Assembly: GCA_933228895.1 (NCBI GenBank)
Contig: OW121857.1
Span: 75,201,672-75,265,671, forward strand
Origin: Platycnemis pennipes
Taxonomy: Eukaryota; Arthropoda; Insecta; Odonata; Platycnemididae
Direction of reading: 5' to 3'
Length of the DNA: 64,000 nucleotides
Shown here: positions 1 to 12,346 of the stretch, one piece after another
How positions within the stretch are numbered: position 1 is the stretch's first letter
Layout: each line of letters starts with the position of its first letter
Translations under genes and position numbers: made by a program
Notes under the pieces: generated by a model
The model's database searches: none
Told to the model about the DNA's origin: nothing
The model's input: only the letters and a program-made list of their open reading frames with translations

Positions 1-3000
1 ATATGCCGGCTTTCATGTTCGGACCTAATCATCCCGTAAGCAGCACGTAGTCACCGCCCAGACTCCAGTCTCAAGGCTGGCATGACGCGCAGTTAGGGAT
101 AAATTGGAAAATTACTAAATGATTACGCACGGTGACGAATGACTTTGGGCAATAAAAGGCACTTAATGCACTGACGAAGCGAGCATCGCGATGCTGAACG
201 TCTGACCCGAAGGGAAATTTTCCTCCAACAGTCTTATTTCATGAGAGATTACATTATACGCCACCATAAAAGTAATCTCTCTCTCCCGCGAGATGGTCGT
301 GAACAGCCTTTCATGGCACCCAGTATTCGTAAATATGCCCCTTCAATATCAGCTAAATCGAGGACCGATAGAAGAGGTAAGCGGTCGAACGCAAAGGCTT
401 CCCATAAGCAAGGTGCAATCTGCGAAGGGGCTGCAATTTTGTTTCGCTCAAGAAGATGTGCTTTCCGCAGCCGGATGGCCTCCGTCTGACCACATCTATG
501 CCATCATAGCTCTCGCAGGGCGGTGAACGAAAGAAAAAAAAATAAGGTTCAGAATCTTCTGCATCACGATTAAAAATAGCCTCTGCAGCCGAGAAAATGA
601 ACAATAAAAACACGCCCTCCACAAATGACTCCTTGCCGAGGAACTGAATCTAATCATGCGAGCGCTTCCAACTACCAGGGCGTGATAAATGCTTAATTCA
701 AAGCATTCCCGCAAACACCACGAATAATTTACACTCATCACACTCTTCCCATTACTACTCTCACACATATTATCTTCACATTATGGCCATTAAAAGTGTT
801 TGGAAGCGGTTTTACCAGCGGAAGAAGGACATTTTGTCTCCCATTACATTCCTAACAGCATGCCTCCCCCTTCATGCCTCCCGGAAAAACGCATTTAAGT
901 CAAATGCGCATGCATGTAAATGCTGATAAACGGTCATATACATGACGGGATACAAGATTATCGACGCGAAATATCCGAAGAAGATGTCATAAAGAAATTC
1001 TCTGCATTAAATTCGCTATTTATAGATAGGGGTGTTTCAGGAACGCAGTCTAAAATTGTTTTCTGCTCAGGAAAAAATGATTTAACATTACTGCCTCACA
1101 AGCACAAGACTTTACCGCCGCGACATTCTCAGCGTGGCTGACGGAGTGTTGCCTAGAGTAGGAAGGGCTGAGGTCGGTGAAGATAACAAAAATTCCTCTG
1201 TAATCAAGTCCTTCTTTTATATCGTATTTAGGAAAAAGGTTTTTTGAAGGCAATATTGGAGCCTTTGAACAGCTCTCAAGCCAGTTACACGCACTGTCAT
1301 TAGCCAATGCTTCGAAATAATTCGAACAGGTGTCCCAATTTCATTTCTTCCAGATTGCATATTAGAGGCATGAGATACCAAGTGTATCTGACGCATCTAA
1401 TGCACTTGCACTTTTCATTGTGAAGCAGGGTATTTATTGACTTCATGCAAGGGTCTCAGCTCTCCAGATTTTAAAATTCCAGCAACCTTAACTAAAATGA
1501 ATGAAATGTCTTTGAGAAAACGAAGCGTGAGGACTTCAATTCATATAAAAATCTCCAAAGAAATATGGTTACACTTATATTTGGGCTGGTGAGTTAATGC
1601 AGTGTAAGTAATTAACGAATCTTATAGGCGAATATTGGAAATTTGCAATCGGGTAGAAATATTTTCATATAGCATTAATAGGTACAAGTATAATGCACAG
1701 GAGAACTTTTAAAAATAAAGGAAAAACCGATTGGTTAATAGCAATGATGTTCTGCTTTGAGAAATGCATTTCTTGAAAGATATTCGCTCACTTTAATGTC
1801 ACATGATGTAATTTCCAACGGAAATAAAATAAAATTTCAATCTACGAAGGTCTTGATTCGTGATACGTGTTTCAGCTGTGAATATGTCTTGCCGGGCAAG
1901 ACTCTGCGATAACTTGTAGCATGAGGGATTAAGCAAGCAACAGTAAAAACAAGAGAACAGGTAAATAAAAAATCAGGGAGGAAAAGAAATTAAAGAGGAA
2001 ATATGCATTGGTAACACAATGTTTTGCTCCAATTGCAATTAGATTGAATCGAAGAAAAGGCGGAACATTTGATGAATCTATTTTTGTAATTTTCTCTCCA
2101 AAGGGCTCGCGAGTTGAAGCATTTAATCAAATCACTTCCAGCAAATGATTTTAAACAGAAAATGGGGCTATAGAACGAAAATCGGAAATTGGATGCATCT
2201 TTCGAAAAAAATAAAAGATCCTCCCCAGCAAGAGAATTCGATGCATTCATGAAAATCCTACTTTTCAGATCACATACCTGTCAGGAAGGGAAAGAGACTG
2301 CTGACCTATACGGACCAACCAACACAAAAGCCGCAATGATGCTGTGTTTTAGGAGATAGTGCCACAAGCCACTAAAAACGTAGAGATTTGAAAGAAGGGT
2401 GAAATGGAATGATATAAAATATATGTTCACCTATATTACTGTCTATATCCATTAGAATTTGAATGTATTGCGAGGGAATATAGAAATCCTTCAACACATC
2501 TATTTGAGCTTTTATCTCTTAGGAAGTCATTGGGCTCATAATCTCGAAGCTTAATGTAAAATGGAAGCAGTATTAGCATTTATACTATGGGAAGATACAA
2601 TAATAATATCATCATATCTCGCCTTTCAAAGGATTTTAATCAATAGTTTAAAATACCTCGGCAACGCTTTGATTCAAACTTCTATTTTTTCGTCGAAGAG
2701 TCAGCTAAATAAACAACTAGAATCGAATACAACATTTCAACTTTGTATTTAGTTACCCTAAGTCATCTTCTCACCTTTCAGATAATCTCAATTTTTTCGC
2801 ACACACGTCTAAAAATCCCATTATTTCTATTCACTCTTTTTCCGCGAAGACGTCATTTTTAAGCATTAGAAAAATCCTATTCCCTTAAATAACTATCAGG
2901 TAAATATTAACGGGGTGAGGATATGGAGAAACTAATTCTTTGATAGCAGGAAAGTCGATGATCAATAATGATAGCTTCTAATTCACGCTGAACAATAGTG

Positions 3001-3146
3001 ACGTGACTTATTGAGTACGTGATCAAACTGCACTTATTTTCCACTGTGTTCCCCAAATTGGCGCGAAACCTCCACAGTAGTTATAAAATATTTTGCCGCA
3101 TAGAAACCGATGAAATGCAGGCCCATATCAGCGTCCATAAGAATAG
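1..3146. other. AT-rich non-coding DNA, no gene recognised
   Basis: I see no domain, splice pattern or long reading frame here that looks like a gene. The open frames are short (up to about 90 codons), overlap on both strands and have no recognisable motif. Composition is ordinary AT-rich DNA. Confidence 0.6.
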
Positions 3147-3285
3147 CTGAAAAATGAGCAACTTCTACAGAAAAAAAAACGTTTATTGCGACCGGGTTTA
3201 GCTTTTTACAGCATCTTCAGGCGGGTAAAAAGCGAAACTCGGTCGCAATAAACGTTTTTCTCTGTGGAAGTTGCTCATTTTTCAG
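3147..3285. repeat. Foldback: 61-63 bp inverted repeat with 15-nt loop
   Basis: The left arm (3147-3209) begins CTGAAAAATGAGCAACTTC and the right arm (3225-3285) ends with its reverse complement. The arms match along almost their whole length, with a few mismatches and a different A/T-run length. The loop is 3210-3224. No reading frame lies inside. This is the form of a foldback element, a miniature inverted-repeat transposon or a recent inverted duplication. A transcript would form a long hairpin. No target duplication was recognised. Confidence 0.8.
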
Positions 3286-3859
3286 TTACTTTTATGTTAA
3301 GTTTCCGCTCATTCACGCCTGAAAACCTCAGAATTTGTCGATTAGAGGTTTGCCTCTGAGGAAAATATCACAGAACCTCATCTCCACAAAAAAATTGGAA
3401 ATTTATGTGGAAGCTCAAACAAAAATTTTCAAAATTAAACTCTTTTGCACTAACGGAAATATAAACTGTCTGGTGTTAACATAAGTTATATAGTACAAAA
3501 GGATACAGCTTTAAAAACAGGAGTTTTCAGAAAAACGTAAATGATAAAAATTTTTATTTTGCACTTTAGTATTGAATAATATCTGTGACTCGAGTTAAAT
3601 TCTTATCACCACAATTATTTATGACAAACAAGATTCCATATATCTGCGAATTTGTTGCTTCCACTAAAACAATTTTCAACACATAATATGCTTAAAAATC
3701 TAGTTACCATACAGTATGACTTTGGGTTTTCTTAGGAGGGAGCGAGGGGAACCTTAAAAAAATGCAAAAACGCAATTCCCTACTCTTGTAACCTACTACT
3801 CCAACAATAGGTCTTCAGGAGTGAGTTAGAAACCCTGGGATAGAGCCACTGATTTCTCG

Positions 3860-4440
3860 CTTGGAAGTCCCGCGCGCCGTTAGACGTACGAGGTGTCGGT
3901 GATCGAGGAAGAAGCGCTAATGGAATCCTGACAATCCCCGATACCCTTGCAGCGGCGATGCGGGCTCCAATTCACACCCCGCCTTTGGCCAAGCGGGAGA
4001 GCACAGGGCCGGAAACCCCTCAAACCCCCAGTGGGACTGTCGACGGCCCCAGAGTCACGCCACGAAGCCGACCACAGCCTATATCCTGGCACTCAAAGCC
4101 CAGCTGAGGTCGAGATTGATGACCCAAGGACAGGGATCGGGTCTTATATGGGAGAGCCGTTTGTCCACACCCGGTGACCACAAGCGAGGGCGAATGCGAT
4201 GCATAACCTCCAGGTTCACCATCCGTCGGGATGGTCAAGATATACAATTGGAGATACTGTTGTTTCACTCGGTCCGAGAACAACTGTCCTATCGTCATCG
4301 GAGATGGAACCCTGCGAATATTCAAGGATATCTCGTTGATTATTCGGGATCCTCACTCAACCGCCGCAAGTTACACGCTCGGTTTTCAACGTATCCTTGG
4401 GTGTAAGATTACCTCACGTGGCACATGCGCATGATTTCAA
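3860..4440. other. GC-rich block of unknown origin
   Basis: Composition rises sharply above the AT-rich flanks and CpG is frequent. Overlapping open frames of about 70-100 codons occur on both strands (for example 4020-4325 minus and 4116-4406 plus), but none shows a known domain. It could be an old retroelement fragment, a CpG-rich regulatory region or an exon of an unrecognised gene. Confidence 0.4.
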
Positions 4441-4579
4441 GGGGGTAAGCACACAAATCATAACGGCGTATCAGAATTTGGTTATTCCTACTCGAAACGC
4501 GATTCATTTGACTTTTATCACAAAACATTTATTTTAAAATATAACACCTATATCTAGCAATAAAAACCAAATATAAATT

Positions 4580-4745
4580 CTACACAACTCTCGAATCTAT
4601 CGGCCTATTGCCAATACTCTTCCTATAAGCACCATTTTCTACTTGTATCCTCTTCATTACTTGAACCACATGTCATATACGTTGCCTTCCTTGACTATTC
4701 TCCGCATTTACTTTTCCCTAAACGAATGTGTTCATCAGACCATCA
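4580..4745 (-). mobile_element. Decayed LINE 3' fragment (same family as 57721-58286)
   Basis: Read on the minus strand, this follows the C-terminal tail of the LINE family seen at 57721-58286: a stretch like DGLMNTF, then GKVN, then GRQR, a VVQVMK block and finally NRPIDSRV. These blocks fall in the same order and spacing as DGLMKTI, GKVN, GRPRMRY, QVVKDVK and DRRIEWR in the better copies. In-frame stops show it is dead. Assignment is by eye from a diverged match. Confidence 0.5.
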
Positions 4746-4766
4746 TGAATCATGATATGTTAAATT

Positions 4767-7610
4767 TATATATTTGTATAATTATAAATACCAACACGTT
4801 TAAGAGCAGGTTTTAACTGAAATACGTGGCTAAAATACTTTTTTTGCTACTTGTTGAGGCCTCGATAGGTATGCATTTTGTACCTATTCTAAATCTTATC
4901 GCGTCAGCAACCCAACCTTTACCGAAAGAATGCAAACATATGAGCGCAACGCTACAACATTGTAAAGTACACCAACAAAATCCTCTCATAAAGAAGTACA
5001 GAAAACAAAATAGAAGCGATAATAATTAAGGATCATCAGCACACTGTGGTCTATTCATTTATCGTTTGTAAAGGTTAAGAAGCGAAGAAGAAAAAACACA
5101 TTAAAAGTTTGTTATGTCTCTATCTTGGTTTCACGCGGATTGAAAACATTAATCCATCGCCCAAAAAGTAATTTTCTTTCGGTAAAGCAGTAGTACATAT
5201 ATTTTATATGCATTAAAAATATGAGGCAACTAAAATACTTCTAACGGTAATACTATCCCTACTAGAATAATCTTTTCTACATTGAAGCGAAATCATTCAA
5301 GAGGGTATTCCCCGTTGTTTTGACAAGCACTAAATTCAACTTTAATTTCTGAAAGCTCTTTTGTGATCAAATTTCATACATCCTATAGCATTTTCAGGTG
5401 CAAGAGAGATCGATTACTTCATCAGGCTGGTCTCAATTCAGCTGATGAATTAATGAAATCCTCGACCACCAGGTAGCGAATTAATTGATTTAAATTTCAC
5501 ATTTCCAGCATGAGCTCAGACTTCCAGTCTTTGTGAAACAGACGTCAGAGAAAAATACCGATTGGTTCAGCTTCCCGCACTGTCTTCCGGCTCTACTAAT
5601 CTCACGCTGAATGAAATATACCTTCAGGCATGGAGTTTGATATGAAATCGATAACAGCGACTTCTGGGTTTAACTTCAGGGGAGAGATGTTGAAAGGAAA
5701 ATGGCCACAAGGGCAGGTAGGGAGGATGTCAAACTAATCGATCGATTCCTGGAAAGACCGGCTCCTTGGAGAGACAGCTCAGAGATTGATTCTTTATTTC
5801 CCCCCTTAGCCTCGGATCAACGCCCTTTCGAGACAAATGTCCTAAAGGAGGATGGATGTCCGCGGAACCACTTAAAAAACTTCTGCAACAAGAAGGAGAA
5901 ACCTTTGTTAAAAGATTCTACTTGGACGTTGATTGAATGTGCTTGACACTGAATTTACGTAAGTTCAGGAGCAAACAATGAAAACAGTGGCTTTGCAAAT
6001 GCACTAAATTATCGATTTTCGTGTATTTAGGAAAGTTATTCGATTCATATTTCACCGGACTTAAATCATTTTCAGCTCAATGTGAAATCAATCTTAGAAC
6101 TTAGTGTACCCACTTCCCCAATGGTCTCAACGAGATGAAGTTTTAATGACTGACCTTCTCGCATCATTAAAGAAACAACTATCAGCCAGTTGTGTATCTC
6201 TTGAGTTGAACTGACATATTTACGAATGCTTGCCACTCAAAATTGTAAAAAAAATATGCCGCATTACAGCTGGTAGGAATCTTTGAGAACATCAAAACAG
6301 ATTCTCACAGAAAACCTCATTGGCTTTTGCAGGAATACGTAATCTGTCACAATCAGATTGGAACATACTTAAAATTAGTGCAACGAAAGATTAGAGATGT
6401 AATCGGATTAGAAAAATCATGTGAACGAAATCGTTATCAGAAATCACATGATTTCTCAGAACAGCAAAAAAAATTTGGGGTGATGTAAACTTGAGAAAAA
6501 GTGATCACCAAGGAGTTTCCTCAACGTAATCAGTAAAGCGCTGATCACATTACCTCGGTTGGTAACGATATGGTGAGAATGGTACAGCGCTCGAATACCA
6601 CAACGGAACTGGATACTGCATTTGTCCAAGGGTTCAGAACTTAAGTTAGATGGCGTGAAATACACAGAGCCTGAGAACTAAAAACAGATTCTTCTACTGC
6701 TCCTACTACAGCAGAAACGAATAACAACCTAATGCCTCTTTGGAAAGGTGAAGTCTTAAGTTCATTAACAGGGGAATCCAAAAGAGTTTAGGATGACCAT
6801 ACTGAACGCTAACATACTCCTCTCTGTACTCCTAGTCCTAGGATAATAAGTTTGAAAAAGGAATGAAATATCATGGAGAAAACGAGAAAAAGAAAACGGT
6901 AAAAAATATACACATATCTGAATGCAAAATCTTCATTCATCCGGTACTTGCAAACAATACATCACGGCTGAGGCCTAAGATAAAAGGTGTCTTACCCAAC
7001 GATTATTTTAACATTTTTTTACTTGGCGGAGATAAGGCTTCACCACTCCCACAAAATACGCGTCAATCTTCAGACTGAAGATGGATAAAAACTCCACAGG
7101 ACCAGATTCACGAGGCGAGATCGCTACACCCTCAAGAGAGGAATGGGGAAATTTTCCCCAGCTTGACCTTCAACCCCGCAGTGGGGCAGGAGAGGGTGAG
7201 AGATAGCAAGCAACTTTTCAGAAGAGTTTTCGGGCGAGTTTGATTCAGATCACCCTCCATGTAGAGTTTTAATCGCGCAGACAAGTGATGACTGAGCTAC
7301 GACGAGTGACGAATCATCTTGATAAAAAAGAGATACGCCGAGTGCAGGGGGAAGGATGGAAGAAATAAGATATGTTATCCGCGGCAATTATCAAAAGTAG
7401 CATAGTGAATAATATAGAAAACCATGAATGATATAAATAAGATAAGTAAGAATGGTCTAATTGGAGTAGGATGCAATGTATGCAATCGAGTGTGGAATTC
7501 AACGGAAAGAACACGAAAAAAATTATGAATAAAATTTTAAGGATTAGACAAACCGTGTATACAGAGTTAAACACTCCCTAGCTCCTTTGATAAAATTCCG
7601 CTGAGAAGTA
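4767..7610. other. AT-rich non-coding DNA
   Basis: No gene or repeat family recognised. An 81-codon plus-strand frame at 5701-5946 is the longest but has no recognisable motif, no clear splice context and no supported start. Confidence 0.5.
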
Positions 7611-7782
7611 CAGCAAGAATTGCACACCTGAGATTGCGCACCTGAGAGGCAGTGTCAAATAATGTACAATAGTGGAGGGATAAATGCATGACAAACACTT
7701 ATATGCAAAATTGCTCATAAATTTAAGAAGTTTCTCATGCAGTTTCATCCTTGACAAAAGCAACTTTTACTGCGCACATTTT
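7611..7782. repeat. Dispersed direct repeat, copy 1
   Basis: Same orientation and about 85% identical by eye to 8309-8466. Both begin CAGCAAGAA and end in GCAACTTTTACTGCGCACATTTT, read here in two parts: GCAACTTTTACTG then CGCACATTTT. This copy has an extra 14-15 bp near its left end. No coding content. It is an unclassified interspersed repeat, or one half of a local duplication. Confidence 0.75.
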
Positions 7783-8308
7783 AAAGAATTATGCTGCACA
7801 GCGACAAGCATCGCGTAGAACGGACGAAATAATTCCAGAACACGATCAAAGGTCGCATGAAAACATCGCAACACCGTCTCTTTTAAGCCTATGGTTGATA
7901 TAAAGATCCTAGACAAGGCAAAGTTTCCCTTCGACGAAATATATACTCCGCTATATGGGAGTGATTACGCCTTTTCATGCCACGCGCGCAAGCGCTACTG
8001 TCAATCTTTAATGGTTCTCAGGAGAGAATCATAGGTGCCGTTATTAAAACGTAGTCTGGTGCTTCGCATTGCAATTTCAATTTATGAGTGAGTCGAAAGA
8101 AAGGAAAGAGCAAAGAAACGGTGTCAGAACTATCCGCGTCAGAGACAACGAAGGAGGCAATTTTAAGAACGAACTATGATCCCTGCAACCTCTCCTTTAG
8201 CAGCAAACTTCAACGTATCTTGTCAGTCATGGGTAATCCTAGCTGGAACGACCATTAGCGCTATAACTGGAGATATTGAAGTCTGGAAACACGAAAACCT
8301 TGAAGCCA

Positions 8309-8466
8309 CAGCAAGAAATTGCACACCTTGAGGCAGTGTCAAATAATGCACAATAGTGGAGGGATAAATGCATTAAAAACACGTTTATGCACAATTGCTC
8401 ATAAATTTAAGAAGTTTCTCGTGCTGTTCCTTCCTTAACAAAAGCAACTTTTACTGCGCACATTTT
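8309..8466. repeat. Dispersed direct repeat, copy 2
   Basis: Partner of 7611-7782, about 530 bp downstream in the same orientation. The similarity stops cleanly at both ends. That suggests two insertions of one short element, or a segmental duplication, rather than a continuous tandem array. Confidence 0.75.
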
Positions 8467-9089
8467 CTCTCCCTATGTGCCTGAAGTCCAGTGAGTAAAA
8501 AACTGTAACCAAAGGGAGATCTCAAGTCCTAAGAGCGTGGTGAAGATTGTGGACACAAGCATTCAAAGCAAAGATAAGTCATTTTTCTGTATGGAACATC
8601 CTCGGTAACTCCAAAAGCATTATGGACGAAAGTGGAGCATTAAACGTCATGTGTGGATTCCTAAACCTGAATTTCAAATACCACTGGACTTAATAACTGG
8701 TGGGAGCCACTATAAACTACCAAACTTACTTCCGGGCAGGAAACAGGCTTCGCTTCTTCCGAGCGGACGAGAAAAAATATTTAATCTCTCCACAAAAACA
8801 TGCATTGCACCGCAATCAAGCAATTATTACATTTCTCATGACATTCATGACAATTGAAATCAATTACTTGCCTCCCACATCATTTTCGGCAAAGACGGAA
8901 TGTTTATAGCATGTTAATCAGTTCCGTTGATTCCTAACTAATAGAAATCAGCTTTTAATGAGCAGGTGTGGAAAAAATGACTGTTTAGATCCGGTACGAA
9001 ATTTATTAATTTGCTAAATGTTTCGCCAAAGCTGGTTTGTACATAATTTATCCACTCACCGCGTCCACTTAATTATTGGAAATTGTCCT

Positions 9090-9870
9090 AAACATCTCCT
9101 GACTTAGCGGACGCTGGTAGGGGTATTACAAAAGTTTCACGACGAATCAATCCTCCCGAAATATTTCCCCTCGCACGACTCGGGTGTTTCCACCCTGAAA
9201 CAAACTCACTCACACACACAGACGCTGACCCTCCCCACCGTCCATTCCCGACATCCCCTTCGGCCCTCACCCCGCAAAACAGGCTCGCATATACGACCGC
9301 TGCCGCCACGAACGCTGGGTGTGGCTCGAAAAATTCCCTCCACCCTCCCCCACCCCCTGTTCCCCAATCCCCCAGGCCCTCCCACGCCATGCGAGGCCCC
9401 AGAAACTACCGCCACCCTCGTCGGAATAAAATAAAATGTGAACGCGAGGGAGGGAGGGAGAAAAAAAGTAAGGGTGGAATTAAATGAAGAAAAAAAAAGT
9501 TGGTCCGCCCTCCCCAAAAAAACCGACTTCCTTTCGACGAGGAACTTCTCCGCTCCCTCTTTGATACCTTTGCCACACTCTTACCCTCCCCCTTACCTCT
9601 CTTCTTCCCTCCCTCCTCCAGTTTCCTGCCCCATCACTCTTCCTCGAAAGGGAAAAAGCCAAGCCGCCGCGAATCGCACTCTTATTGCACACAGCTTTGC
9701 ACCAAAAGCGATTAATGGGATGGGGGATCCGCGAACACGAATGCTGTCGAGACGGCTCCCCTTGTCGATGGAACAAGTCCCCTCCTACCCGAAAAATGCC
9801 CCACGAAGAGCACGATTCCCTAAATCTCGCCCTCTACGCCGGGAAGAAAATCACCATAGTTAGTAAGTAG
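9090..9870. other. GC-rich, pyrimidine-biased island
   Basis: Long C/T-rich runs on the plus strand (for example 9560-9660) and frequent CpG create overlapping low-complexity frames, including a 141-codon plus-strand frame at 9438-9863 rich in Pro, Ser and Arg. The base-composition bias explains those frames better than selection does. It could be a promoter or 5' UTR region of an unseen gene. Confidence 0.4.
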
Positions 9871-10326
9871 CGCGAATTAGGTAGCACTATACTATCTGAC
9901 ACCAGCTCATCCAGAGATTGTACCGCGGAAACTCATAGCGCGCACTCTTGTGTTATCGAGATATCAATTTTACTTCTAATGCATCTTCTACACATCCGCC
10001 TGCGCTCACGTCAGCCTGAACGTTGAGCCCCCTTCCTTTCTACACGAAGCACTTAAATCGACGCTTCGCCATCTGGTGCCGAAGTTTACAAATGACATTG
10101 TAAACACTCAACATGACGGGCATAGAAAATTATTGAGAGAATGAGATAATTCTACGGGTGTATTATCACTTTCTATTACTTTCGGTACTTTCCGGAACTT
10201 TTTCCCCGTTTCCTTCCATTGGATTGAGAGTCTTATTTATCCAAGTTTTAAATAGCAACCGCGTTTTCGCGCCACACGAGTTGTTTAATCCGAACAAAAA
10301 CAAAGCGTATTACTTAAGATGGGGTC

Positions 10327-10433
10327 CCGAGGCTTGCTGAGCCTACCCCTCGGCTGAACAATGATGGCGCCTCTACACGGTGGGATCAGCCGTTATGTCG
10401 GCTGATCCGGGCCGCTCATCCTAGCGTGTAGAG
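10327..10433. repeat. Nested hairpin block next to the hAT element
   Basis: A first stem pairs CCGAGG (10327-10332) with CCTCGG (10348-10353). A second outer stem pairs CTCTACACG (10371-10379) with CGTGTAGAG (10425-10433) and encloses a perfect 10-bp stem, GGATCAGCCG (10383-10392) with CGGCTGATCC (10399-10408). No known structured RNA was recognised. It ends 12 bp before the left target duplication of the hAT element, so it is flanking DNA and not part of that element. Confidence 0.65.
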
Positions 10434-10444
10434 CTAGCATAAGA

Positions 10445-10452
10445 CCGATAAC
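10445..10452. repeat. hAT target site duplication, left (CCGATAAC)
   Basis: The identical 8-mer recurs at 12506-12513 immediately after the element. An 8-bp duplication is the hallmark of hAT transposition. Confidence 0.92.
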
Positions 10453-10465
10453 CATAGGCGGATTT

Positions 10466-10504
10466 AGGGGGGGGGCACGGGGGCACGTGCCCCCCCCCCC
10501 CCCC
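10466..10504. repeat. G-run/C-run palindrome in hAT left end
   Basis: A run of G, the core GGGCACGTGCCC and a long run of C form a near-perfect palindrome at the left end of the hAT element. Such a tract is prone to slippage and assembly error, so its exact length should be treated with caution. Confidence 0.8.
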
Positions 10505-11149
10505 AGAAGCTTAAAAAATAGACAAGATTTTTAATACGGTCCCGTTATAATTACGTTCGTTTAGTTTTGTGTATTACCGAGCCTTAGCTATTTGAGCCTT
10601 GAGCCCAAGTCAAGAAGACAGATTTACCGGTCGTTGGTCATTCGCGAGTCAGCGCTCGAAAAAAAACATCGCCCGAGTGGGATGGGTGCTCGTGGGGGGA
10701 CCACCGTGAGCTTTGTACTATGCACTTCAAAACACCCGGGCTTCGTTTGCTTGCCGCTACAAAATCAGCTCGTGAGAATATCTGTGACGGCAGAATGCGG
10801 GGTAAGACCGCCCATCAGTCGGACGCCTCATTCGCTGATTTCTACCGCTGGTGCTCTGCCGCCGTGCTAGATGCACCCTTTGAATAGATCGATACATTGT
10901 CGCAACTACTAGTGCTGTGTGTTCCTTTTCTCTGGGTTTTTATCTGGGACGAAGACCGCGAAGTTGACTATGAGGAGGACGAAGACAATGTTTTTAGGGA
11001 TGCAGTTTATAAGGACGGCGACGTCAATGTATTAAAATTAAATTACGATAGAAGAATGAGCGTAGGCGCGCGTGAGAGACGACGGGGCGAGGGTTCGACT
11101 TCTACGCAGTCAGTCACGAGCGTCCGGCCAAGTTAGTTTGTAACGATTA

Positions 11150-11233
11150 TATAATTTAGTGCGTAACGAGTGATATTACCTATAAATGAGTGACAAAGAT
11201 AGAAAAAGACAAAATAATAAGTGCATATTTCTA
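11150..11233 (+). repeat. hAT internal direct repeat, copy A (leader plus N-terminus)
   Basis: Contains ATAATTTAGTGCGTAACGA, then ATGAGTGACAAAGATAG, then a stretch ending GCATATTTCT. The block recurs at 11657-11741 in the same orientation with about 80% identity. It covers a 5' leader and the first codons of the transposase. After copy A the frame continues for about 75 codons (KTDDAVTETGKG and onward) before stopping. Confidence 0.8.
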
Positions 11234-11459
11234 TACAAAAAAACAAAAAACGGACGATGCAGTTACGGAGACTGGTAAAGGGATTGAATGTGATGGTTCT
11301 CATGTGCATCCATTCTCGCTTGCGGCAACTACGTCAATGTCAACACATGGAACACATCCATTGGCAGCGTCAGCCACCGCTAGTTACAAGCTGCAGGAAC
11401 GTGACATAGGTAGGTATCGCGATGCCCCTGTTGGAACGATTTTGATATTTTGTTGGTAA
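11190..11459 (+). pseudogene. hAT transposase N-terminal fragment
   Basis: An 89-codon frame starting soon after an ATG in copy A (11187). It contains SAYFYTKKQKTDDAVTETG, which resembles the short lysine-rich N-terminus preceding the zinc-finger region in ZMYM1-like hAT proteins. It ends in a stop at 11457-11459 with no zinc finger or catalytic region, so it is a remnant. Assignment rests on position inside the element and on weak similarity. Confidence 0.5.
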
Positions 11460-11656
11460 TATTTATTTTGAGCTGTCGTTAGATTTGTCTTGCCCGCAAG
11501 AGTGTATAATAAATAGACAACTAAACAAATAATGATAACATTGATTGGAAAAATTCAATTTACATAGTAGCTATAATTTCTGAAGTAAGGATTTAGATTT
11601 TTATCTTTTATCTTATTAACCAATTCAGTAATTGATTGTCATACTTTCATAAGTTA

Positions 11657-11741
11657 CATAATTTAGTGCGTAACGATTGATAATATCTATAATGAGTGAA
11701 AAAGATAGAAAAAGACAACATTACTTAAGCGCGTATTTCTT
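11657..11741 (+). repeat. hAT internal direct repeat, copy B
   Basis: Second copy of the leader and start region, containing ATGAGTGAAAAAGATAGAAA at 11692. Here the N-terminal codons run straight into sequence typical of the middle-to-C-terminal part of a hAT transposase (YIPFLDYLLKEISSRF). A large internal deletion has therefore occurred in this copy. Confidence 0.8.
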
Positions 11742-12346
11742 TGCTATTAAGTACCGTCTTACAATATATATTCCTTTTCTAGATTATTTGTTAAAGGAAA
11801 TATCTTCCAGGTTCCCTAACGCTCAGCTGAAAAGAATCGAACAGTTGCAAAAGCTGCTGTCTCATAACTTCAGTAACGAAGATATTGAGGGAGTTTTGCA
11901 AGGTGCTGAAGTATATAAAGAGGACCTTCCATGTTTTTTAGCTTTGAAGGGAGAGCTAAAAATTTGGCAAGAGATGAGAGAAAATTATGCCAAAGTCTCC
12001 AGCAGATGCCTACAAAACAGCAACGGCGCTGCCAAATATTAGAACTCTATGTCAATTGTTGTGCACGTTTCCTGTGACTTCTTGCACTGCCGAACGATCT
12101 TTCTCCACCTTACGCCGATTAAAAACATATCTTCGCCATAGATTTTAAATAGGATGAAATATCTATGATCTATTATGACCCGTATTAAAGATCTATGATT
12201 TTCGCAGCAGAATGACAGAAGATCGTTTGAATGGACTGGCTTTAATGCATATCCATGAAGACTTTGTATCAAAAATGAACGTTAAAAAAGTACTGGACAT
12301 CTTCAGCAGGAAACATAAAAGAAAACTGTCGTTATTACATATGTAA
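11692..12346 (+). pseudogene. hAT transposase C-terminal region, frameshifted
   Basis: The first frame (11692-12042) gives a short N-terminus fused to YIPFLDYLLKEISSRFPNA, a segment usually found before the dimerisation domain of ZMYM1-like hAT transposases. The protein then shifts one frame near 11985-12000, after which KSPADAYKTATALPNIRTL and CTAERSFSTLRRLKTYLR (from 12083) give the hATC dimerisation signature. An insertion of about 63 bp (12146-12208) with stop codons interrupts it. The same frame then resumes with RMTEDRLNGLALMHIHED and ends at 12344-12346. Zinc finger, RNase-H-like core and insertion domain are missing. The gene cannot make an active transposase. Confidence 0.85.

Noticed and set aside
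5430..5470. CTGATGA...GAAA resembling a hammerhead ribozyme core
   Set aside because: The intervening stem II cannot form with a loop and flanking stems I and III are not complementary. Likely chance.
9438..9863. 141-codon plus-strand open frame
   Set aside because: C/T-rich and purine-rich runs generate it. The encoded Ser/Pro/Arg-rich sequence has no recognisable domain.
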